From Phoenix dactylifera (lineage: Eukaryota; Streptophyta; Magnoliopsida; Arecales; Arecaceae): a stretch of 64,000 nt of DNA. The first letter of the stretch is position 1. Every line of letters starts with the position of its first letter. Positions 56,127-64,000 of this stretch are shown piece after piece. Under the pieces are notes generated by a model. The model did no database searches and was not told the DNA's origin. It was given only the letters and a program-made list of their open reading frames with translations. The stretch covers positions 19,375,674-19,439,673 of the forward strand of contig NC_052400.1 in assembly GCF_009389715.1 (NCBI RefSeq), written 5' to 3'. The position numbers were made by a program, and so were the translations under genes.

Positions 56127-58057
56127 AATATGTTTAGACTTAGTCGAGTTCATTAGCCCAATCTATTGAACATCAACTTGATAAATCAAATTGAGCCAAA
56201 ATTTTTTGGCTTGGTTTGGATTTATTTTTTTAATAGCTCGGTTCAATTTCGATTTCGATTCTAGGAATCCAATTTAAGTTGGTTATGTTCCAAAAATAAC
56301 CCTAAACCAACCTGATCTGAACCTCTAGCGGTGTTGCTTGGCACCTTGGGAAGCTAAAATTGAGTCCGATGGAAGGCGTGGCATCTTATTGAGCAATGCT
56401 CCGCGCAACCATGATGGAACCACGGGAAGAGACATCGAAGGGTGACGCAGTCAAGCACATTTGGTCTGGTCTAAATGGGATGAGCTGTTTGAAATAGATT
56501 CGGCTTCTCTCACGCCAAAGTTATTTCTTCTTTTTTTTCGAAATAAGAATTTTTTTGTAATCTTCTTCAAGTTAATCAAGTACCCAAAATGCGCCCTCCT
56601 GAGTTCTAATGTCTAGTTACAAGCCACCAAACAAACGTTTTAGTTACATTCATGCCTCAAAAAATAGATGCGTCCAGAGATTTTTGCCCATGAATTTTAA
56701 GTTACCGGCAGATTAACAAAATGAAGGCAGTAAGCATGAAAGATTTTACAGAAGCCACTTCATGGATACTTGAAACCACGTGCTATATATGTTTGTCAAA
56801 TGTTAATACTTATGCAATATTTCTGCCATATATACCTATATTAAGTAATTTACTTTTTAAAATTAAAAAAAGCTTCGGATTCTTCGAAATGCTCCTAAGA
56901 TACTTATGTGATGCCTCCAGAAATGAGGGGAGGGTTTCTTTCTTTCTTTCTTATTTTATAAATAATAAACTTTTAATAGTGACCGTTTGATTTTTGAGTA
57001 TGATTTTAATATTAAAATATAAAGTATAAATTATGATCTAAGATTTGAATGATGATAAGATGACAGAGTTTGCAGAACTTCATGCTAACATGCACAAACA
57101 TATGGCTATGTTATTTTGATAGTCTATTATATTTTATTTGTATTTTGTTTTGTATACATTTAGTAAATGTATATATCGCCATATCTTGGCCGTACTGTAT
57201 TTATTATATGGGCGTATTTGTGCTGTAATGTACCTTGCATCCATCTATTTCTTCTTGGATGTTATAAATCCCGCTAGTTCATGCATCTTAGAGAGACATA
57301 ATGCCTACTACTGGCTACTTGAAAAACTTTTCTTAAGATTAAGTGAGGGCGATGAGTATTAAAGTGGTTAATTTACTTTATTCATTTTTAGGTAAGATGG
57401 CCGAAGCTCCTTAGATGGCATGTTTTAGATATGTAGATGGTTGATTTAGCAATGGGCATCAGTTGCTCGATCTGGTCTCCAAATATTGTCTGGACCTCGC
57501 CAGGCTTGGTGCCATGGCGGCTCTGTTCGCGGGGGTTTCCATCAGACAACCAGCCTATCTCGTTGCTCTTGCATGGATTACGAACCATTTTACATATTTA
57601 GCCCCTACAAAACCTCTCGACATGCTAGTTGTGATGCATGGATTGCATCATAGTATTCACATGCTACTTAAATCATTTCGCTTCATTTTCATCATACAAA
57701 CTAGATTCTATCATCTCATGTTCTCATTGAAAATAGCTTGATGCCAATGGTCAGGAGGCATGAGCATGGTATTAATGCTTGTGAAGCCAAAGAAATTTGC
57801 CTGCAGTGGCAGATGGTAGATTTTGTTACTGGTGCACGGTAAAAGCAATAATGCATCACCTTTAATTTTAGTTGTGATGGCTCGGCAAAGGGCAGTGTTG
57901 TCTGAGTGATGAATAGTACTAGGCTGGGTTCGCTGGAACTTAACAATTAGATTTGGGTTCTCAGTTGACAGTTGGCTCGGGTCCGGTCGAACGTGGTCGA
58001 ACCTATTTCTTCGAATCGCCGTGGCGCTATCCCCCCACCGCGTTTCGCGAACACCCG

Positions 58058-58067
58058 GCCACGTGTC
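58058..58067. promoter_or_regulatory. G-box/ABRE in the right-edge promoter
   Basis: GCCACGTGTC in GC-rich promoter sequence just before a CT-rich leader. Confidence 0.4.
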
Positions 58068-58099
58068 GACAGGCACCGAGCAGTCGTCGGGGCGGGAGC

Positions 58100-58420
58100 G
58101 CCGCCCGCTTCCGCTCACCCCTAATAAACAGCCAGCCGCCCGGCGGCCGAGCTTCTCCTTCCCCGACGGTACGCGAACCATTGCCTTCCCTTCTCGCCAG
58201 ACGCCGCGGCTGTTCGAGGCAACTTCTCGCTTCCTTCTCTCTTCTCCTCTCCTCTTCTTTAACGTCAGATGTCATCAGATTGCCGCTTCTTTTTCCTTCT
58301 CTCGTCGCCCTCGTAGGGTTTCGTTGCTCGCCCAAATTGGGTCTTGGACCGTTCGCTATCATTTAGGGTTTCGAAATTTTATCGTTCAACTCCTGGATTT
58401 TTTTAAAGGATTTTGTTTCT
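58100..58420 (+). other. probable promoter/5' leader of a gene continuing past the right edge
   Basis: Abrupt GC- and then CT-rich sequence (ttctctcttctcctctcctc), followed by 'agggtttcg' words typical of plant leaders ('tagggttt', ~58313 and ~58364). After this the DNA is AT-rich and intron-like. I cannot pick a start codon. Frames open here (136–137 codons) overlap each other and look like leader. If right, the coding exons lie beyond 64000 and the element at 58.9–62.4 kb sits in the first intron. Confidence 0.5.
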
Positions 58421-58859
58421 TGTGTTGCTAATTGGAATCTGGGTCTTCTCCGTCTCTGTAATTTTGTGGTTTTTCTGATGGACTTTTTAATGCCAACCAT
58501 TTCAAGATTTGATGTGCCTAGGGTTTTGGATATATAGTTACTTGAATTGTTATAGAAGCGGTCATTTCAAGAGGGATCGAGAAGACCACTTGATCGTAGA
58601 ACAGGCCTGTGGCTTGTTTTGCCATCATTTCTTTATTTTTATTTTGTATGCGTTATTTTACTCAGAGGGTTTGCTGATAATTTTGCCGGATCTCATCTTG
58701 AGAAAATGTTTATTATTATTACTTATAATTTTAATTAGGAGTAGAAGCATTTTATGACTCTATACCCAGTGCTTGTAATTTGTAAGTAGTTTCAATTTAG
58801 GGGTAAGATTGCCTTTACCTGGAAAACTTGAACAGTTTTTGGTAGTTGAATACTCATAG

Positions 58860-59295
58860 TTGAAATGCCTGCTCGGATTGCTGTGCTCGGACTGGTTTGC
58901 TCAGATGAACAGATATGCTTGGAATAATGAGTCCGACCTAAAAGCAGAAGAGAAAACACCAAAAGTCATCGAACTTTGTCCGGTGGGGGATCCTCTAATG
59001 CCTAAGTAAGGATTTTGGGGAATAGTGGAGGCTTGAGAGAAAGCAAGAGTATATTATTAGCGTCAGAGTAAGCGTGTGTGTATCTAGAGGTCCTCTAGGT
59101 GTTGTTTTGATAAAATGAGAGACGATGTCCATTATTGAGAAAGGTAGACATGCGTCTTAACTGCTCGGCAATCCTCGCATGTTATGCACATCGCTAGGCC
59201 TAACTGCATGGGATGTGCATTCGAGGGCCGAGCTATAACGACCGCCTATTGGTCGGCTTGATTAGGTTAGCAATGGTCGGATCCGAGGTGTATCA
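58860..59295 (-). repeat. 3' LTR (left copy)
   Basis: Aligns with the right copy from about 58866 to the shared end GTGTATCA at 59295. The outer ~40 bases of the right copy have no match here, so this copy looks shortened at its left end. Confidence 0.8.
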
Positions 59296-61879
59296 CTTGC
59301 CTCTTACTTTTGAGGCCGAGCTGATTTTCTTAGCTCGGACGAAGGAAATAGTTGTGCCATTTCATCGAGCCAGTATGTTGAGCTGACTTGTTGAGCCAAG
59401 TCACCGGGGTCACCTTCTTGAGCTATTCTGGAGTCTTTTAGAGGGTTTCAGAGGTAGCATTTATTATCTAGTGGTGTTCGACGATCTTTCCAAGTCATCA
59501 TCATATATGGTAGGATCTCCAAGGCAATGATTGGACTTCTCAAAATGACGATCTGTGTGGTTGCCCGAGGTCGAATGTTATGGCAACACGTGGCATGTTC
59601 GAGGCTGGCCAAGCGAAGACATCTGCATTGGCACGAAGAAAGTTGATGAGCTGGATCCTAGTTGCTTCATTCAGCTGCGAACCAATCTGAACAATTCGGT
59701 CTGTGCCTTCATCGTAAAGAGGAATAGGGACAAGCTTCTTTGCCGGTTCTCTTCTTTGTTCCTTCTATTCGTCCTGAGCATCCAAGCCTTCGATTGGGAG
59801 AGTTTCGATCAGCCTGTTTTTTCCTTGAAGGGTGGCCACGTAGCATTGCCAAGCCATTGCTTGGTTACCTCGAACTTTCCTCACTCCATTCTTCAAGGAA
59901 AACCGCATCATAAGTTGATAAGTCAACATGACGGTTTGCACCATGTTCAAGCCAAGCTGACCTAAAATGGTGTTGTATGCCGATGAAACCTTCACCGCTA
60001 GAAAATCAAGCATGGCAATTCACCCATTGGGGCTCTTGGTCGGTAGTGACTGGGAGGGTAATTACCCCCTCAATGGGTACGGACTCCCCTAATAAGCCGA
60101 TCAAAGGGGAGGGAGTCGATTCTTCTCAACTGATCTAATGGCAAGTTCATCCTTTGAAAAGCATCATAAAATAAAATATATGCTGAATTTTCATTATCAA
60201 CTAAAATTTTTCGTATAGATAATAATTGTATTGCTGTGGAATGTTTGCTCTAGGTTGGCATCCGAGAAGAATATGACCTCTCTGGCCCTTGGCCTCTTCG
60301 GGGTTGTGTCTCCTGCTGGGGCAGCCTGAGCATAGATTCTCTGAGCTGTTGAGCTTGACCCTCTAGCTGTAGGTCCATCGGAGATGTTGTTGATCACCCT
60401 TGCTGTCGTTAGTTGTTAATTTTTCTCTTTGGGGGTTTGTCGATCTCGACCAGCATCATCTCGACCCTACTGGTCATTCACATAGCGATCAAGCTGCCCT
60501 CGTTAAATAAGAGTCTCAATCTCATCCTTTAGATGTAGGCACTCAGTGTCGTGCCCATGGTCTTTGTGGAACTGATAGTACTTCCTCCGATCTCTTCTGC
60601 TTGCTGGCAACTTCATCCTCTGAGGCCATCTCAGATAGCCTTGATTTTCAATCCCCAAAAGTTTTTGCATCTCGGAGCATCAAGAGAAGTATACCTCTCA
60701 AACTTTTGAGTTGGACTCCTTTGTTGCTGGAAACTCCCTTCATCTCGTCTAGGCTTTCTTCTCGGCTCCTCTTATCAGTTTCTTCTCTTTTTCTCGGCCT
60801 TGCCACCAGCTGACTCTCAACAAATTGCCATTGCTTTCTCAGCGTTGATATACTTCTTGGTTCGAGCGAGATGCTCATCCAGGTCCTTCGGAAACCACTT
60901 CACCAGCGAAAAGAGGAACCAAGAAGGCGTCAGACCATTCTTCACGCGTCTGAGTGATTCAAATCTCGGATCTCCAGTCTAGCCGGATTAAAATGGTCAA
61001 TAAAGCTTCTAAGGGACTCATCTTCTCTCTTTGAAAGCAGACAGGCTCTTCGAGCCTCTTCTTTGCCTCCGGCTACTGATAAAGTGGGCAGCAAATAGTT
61101 GACCAAATTGCTCGAAAGAAGGAAGTGAGCTTGGCTGGTGGTAAGTGTACCACAGTCGATCCGCCTTCTAAAGAGTTGTTGGAAATACCCGGTATAACAC
61201 TGCATCGGTTGCGTCTTGGAGCATTATGAGAGCTTTGAAGCTCTTCAATTGATCCAACGAATCTGAAGTGCCATTGTAGATTTCCAGCTGAGGCATCTTG
61301 AACCATTTTGGGAGAGCCTCCTCGATAATCCTCGGTGAAAGTGGAGGATCTGAAGTAAACTCCAAATCATCCCTGAGCTCGAGGTTCTTGCCTCTCAGGG
61401 CTTCAATGCGGTTATTCATCTCCTTGATCTTATGATTGAGGTTGGCCTCCCTCTTCGAAGCCCGCTTTGGACGGCGAAGGGAAAAATGGCATGGAGTGGA
61501 GTCCTCCTTAGAATGGGAGTTTAGAGGACTACGTCTTCGATCTCGTTCTAGACTTCGAGGAGAAGAGTGATGGCCATGTTGCTCGGTTCATTTGCTTGTG
61601 GCAGGTTGGTAGTCTGTTGTTGTAGGTTCTGGACAACCGTTGTAAGGGCTTGGACTTGTTGGACGAGCAGGTTTAATTGCTTGACGTTGACAACTTTGGC
61701 TGCTGACCGAGAGACCTAAGGAGGTTGAGCTCTTTGGGTGCTGGCTGGGGACCCTAAAATGGAATTGCGGTATCAGGATGTGTTCTTCAGGATTTCATTA
61801 TTTTTGATTTTTGGATTTCTTAAATCTTCAAAAAGGACTATAGTTTTCCTAGCACCAATCTATTGCCGCCAAAATCCGA

Positions 61880-62414
61880 CCCGATCAAGCTAGATGAGCT
61901 GGCGAATGGTGATTGGTGAGTCCTTCTTGGATTGGTATGCTTGGACTGTTCTGCTCGGACGGACAAATTTGCTCAAAGTAATGAGTCTGACCTGAAAATA
62001 GAAGAGAAAAACACCAAAGGTTGCTGGACTTTGTTCGGCGGGGGACCCTTCGATGCTTATTAGGCAAGAATTTTGGAGAATAGTGGAGGCTTGAGAGAAA
62101 ACAAGAGTATATTATCAATGTTAGAGTAAGCATGTGTGTACTTGAAGATCCCCCAGGTGTTATTTATATAGAATGAGGGTCGGTGTCCATTATTGAGAAA
62201 GACAAACGTGCACCTTAGCTGCTTGGTGATCGCCTACACGTTGCGCATGTCGTTGGGATTAATTGTGCGGGACATGTGCTCGAGGGTCGAGTTGTAATTG
62301 CTGCCCGTTGGACGAGCTTTAAGTGGCTTTATGGCACTTTTAGTGGAGGCCACTTGGCGAGCTTCTATTGGTCGGCTTAATTAGGTCAGCAACAGTTGGA
62401 TCCAAGGTGTATCA
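61880..62414 (-). repeat. 5' LTR (right copy)
   Basis: Homologous to 58860–59295; shared landmarks are GAATAGTGGAGGCTTGAGAG, then AAGAGTATATTAT and GGTGTATCA. The inner boundary is approximate and was set by the primer-binding-like sequence. Confidence 0.75.
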
Positions 62415-64000
62415 TTAATCATGTCTCATCTCATGTAATGTAACTAGTGGCCCTACATGCATTTAAAATTTTTCCCTGAGCATGGCAAGGCATGTACATT
62501 AGTAACTGTTCTAACATGGACACCCTCATCATAAACTATGCTTTTGTAAAGATTTATATAACTTGAATGAAATGATGGTTCTTTGACATTGGTCTATATA
62601 TTACATTTTGCTTGCTCTATATTTTCTATTTCTGTAGACATGTTTTGTTTTCATATTTTGATGGCTGAAAGAAATGATGCCCAAAAATACACGGAATTCA
62701 TCCAGTGTTGCTGTCGTACTTTGTTATTTATGGTATCTTTGTTTTTTATATAATTGAGCCAGCATTTTTGATATGCTATAAGTAGTTTTTGCATTCAAAC
62801 ATATCTCCAATATGATGTAAATCAATAACAAGATGTAATTATCATACAGTAGAGATTGCAAATTTCTAGATCCACTTTTCTAATATTGCAAATCATCCCT
62901 AGTTTTTTCCTCATTTATCTCATTTTGTATTTTTTTAATTATTTTGGAGACTTCTTATGTTCTGTTTTATGAAGTATCAGGTTCTAAAATAATTGTATGT
63001 TTGCGGCCTTGTTTCATTTATAGAAGGTTCTACTTGAATGATTGAGTTTATAATAGAAAAAATTTCATTATAAAACTTTGCATAAGGATGATTTGTATAT
63101 ACATTATCAAAGAAAAAAAGTTGGAGGGGTAGGTCGTGGCATTTGATAACAAGTCAAAGAGAAAGGAATAATTTTAGCCACTGGATGATTTCAGATGTGA
63201 GGAGGCATGTTGAAATTGCCTTAATTCTGGTAATGGTGGCCACCATGCGAAGTTTTGACTGAGACTGAGAATGATCTAAAATGGCTAGAGCTTTGGTAGG
63301 CCAAGTTGCCTAAAACTGATCATAGGTGTGAAATCTAATAAATACTTGTATGTTGTTTTTGCTTCTTTGTTTATTTTGTTAAGCATGGTTGGCTAAGTAA
63401 TGCCATTTGTTTTTTTGGAGGGGAGGATTAAAAGAGAGAGAAAATTTCATGTGTAATGAAAGATTTAACATGTTTTTTCTAAGATCTGAGATCGTTGGAA
63501 CTTGGAAGCCTTTGGTTGTTCAAGTTTTAGAAATGTGGAGAAATCTAACCATTTTAGGTTTGAAATCTTTATAAGAGGAAAGCGTAAATATAGTTTGTGA
63601 ATCATGGAGTAGATTGGGTCCCTCTGAAGAATGAATTCTTAGGATTTGAGCTCAAACTTCTTGAGATTTGAGCTCAGATCTTAATTGTTCAAATTGTCAT
63701 GTTTTATTTTTTTAAGAAGATAAAATAATATGTCATGTATAATTATGTGCTTTACTTTGTCTCAAAGCTTATGCTGCACAGACTTGGTAGGCATTTGAGG
63801 GTGTGGAAATGTGTGCAGTTGTTAGATCCTTCTAGGCCTAAAAACTCATGCGGAACCTCGTATTTTTACTGATTTCTAAATGTCAGGTGTGGGTGTTTTA
63901 GTTAGAGCAAAGTTCTGGCTAATGTAGCTTGAAACAACCAAAACTATATAAAAGGTTTCGGAAAATGTGGTATTCTAAAATGGTATCTAGAATATTTTCT
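62415..64000. other. intron-like AT-rich sequence at the right edge
   Basis: T-rich DNA with no recognised exon, consistent with a long first intron of the right-edge gene. Confidence 0.4.

Larger units (their letters stand above)
54544..57950. other. intergenic
   Basis: No gene recognised. Two dinucleotide tracts are listed separately, and a short (AC)n lies at ~55997. The sequence becomes GC-rich near 57950, at the promoter of the right-edge gene. Confidence 0.5.
58860..62414 (-). mobile_element. Ty3/gypsy LTR element (Tat-like), gag–protease only, broken
   Basis: An old retroelement, transcribed right to left. Two related LTRs flank ~2.6 kb of internal DNA. A gag region lies at ~60940–61420 (PPLSPRI, FKMPQLEIYNGTSDSLDQLK, DESLRSFIDHFN). 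A protease-side region lies at ~59765–60400 (PKRPRAREVIFFSDANLE, SSAYNTILGQLGLN, VRKVRGNQAMA). This wording is that of the Tat/Ogre-type Ty3/gypsy lineage. A TTTTGGCGGC stretch next to the right LTR looks like the primer-binding region. No reverse transcriptase, RNase H or integrase was recognised, so the copy is internally deleted or derives from a non-autonomous family. Its frames are interrupted several times over and it cannot be active. By eye the LTRs agree at roughly four positions in five, so it is old. Confidence 0.85.

Noticed and set aside
57953-58431. Two overlapping 136–137-codon frames at the right-edge promoter
   Set aside because: Both are open because of GC/CT-rich leader sequence; no conserved protein features, and the region looks like a promoter and 5' UTR.
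59555-59965. 136-codon plus-strand frame inside the Ty3/gypsy remnant
   Set aside because: It is antisense to the protease-side region of the element.

Overview
The window is plant nuclear DNA. It has intron-rich genes with GT–AG splicing, long AT-rich spacers, a plant-type L1 LINE, a Mutator-like element and a Ty3/gypsy remnant. GC-rich first exons beside AT-rich introns, together with the gene set, suggest a monocot, possibly a palm; the species is an inference. There is no operon structure and each gene stands alone.

Layout. 1.7–3.2 kb holds an intronless IRKI/GIL1-type (DUF641) gene whose N-terminus is split between two frames. 5.8–6.8 kb holds two exons of an RSZ-type SR splicing factor, an RRM fragment only. 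9.5–11.3 kb is a decayed L1-type LINE. 15.1–15.3 kb (minus) is a small secreted-peptide precursor ending in a PIP/CEP-like motif. 19.15–20.05 kb is a Mutator-like element with ~50-bp inverted ends, a perfect 9-bp target duplication and an internal array of six short hairpin units. 21.3–25.7 kb is a three-exon gene for an organelle-type protein with a Cys cluster. 28.3–32.5 kb is a six-exon alpha-crystallin-domain (HSP20-like, IDM2/IDM3-type) gene. 34.4–34.7 kb encodes a non-specific lipid-transfer protein. 36.4–37.0 kb (minus) is a frame-broken NIF/SCP-type phosphatase pseudogene. 39.9–42.2 kb is a five-exon NIP subgroup I aquaporin. 43.2–43.3 kb is an 18S rDNA fragment next to a GC-rich block. 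47.0–54.2 kb (minus) is a complete 13-exon peroxisomal citrate synthase with a PTS2 signal. 58.0–58.4 kb looks like the promoter and 5' leader of a gene that runs off the right edge, with an old gag/protease-only Ty3/gypsy element (58.9–62.4 kb) downstream, probably in its first intron.

The spliced models were joined by hand from splice sites and reading phase. The citrate synthase (520 aa), NIP (291 aa), alpha-crystallin-domain protein (264 aa) and Cys-cluster protein (308 aa) each close in frame through every exon. No tRNA gene, complete rRNA gene or CRISPR array was seen. No operating novel system was recognised. The least expected structures are the hairpin array inside the Mutator-like element, the peptide-hormone-like gene, and the foldback with nested direct repeats in NIP intron 1.
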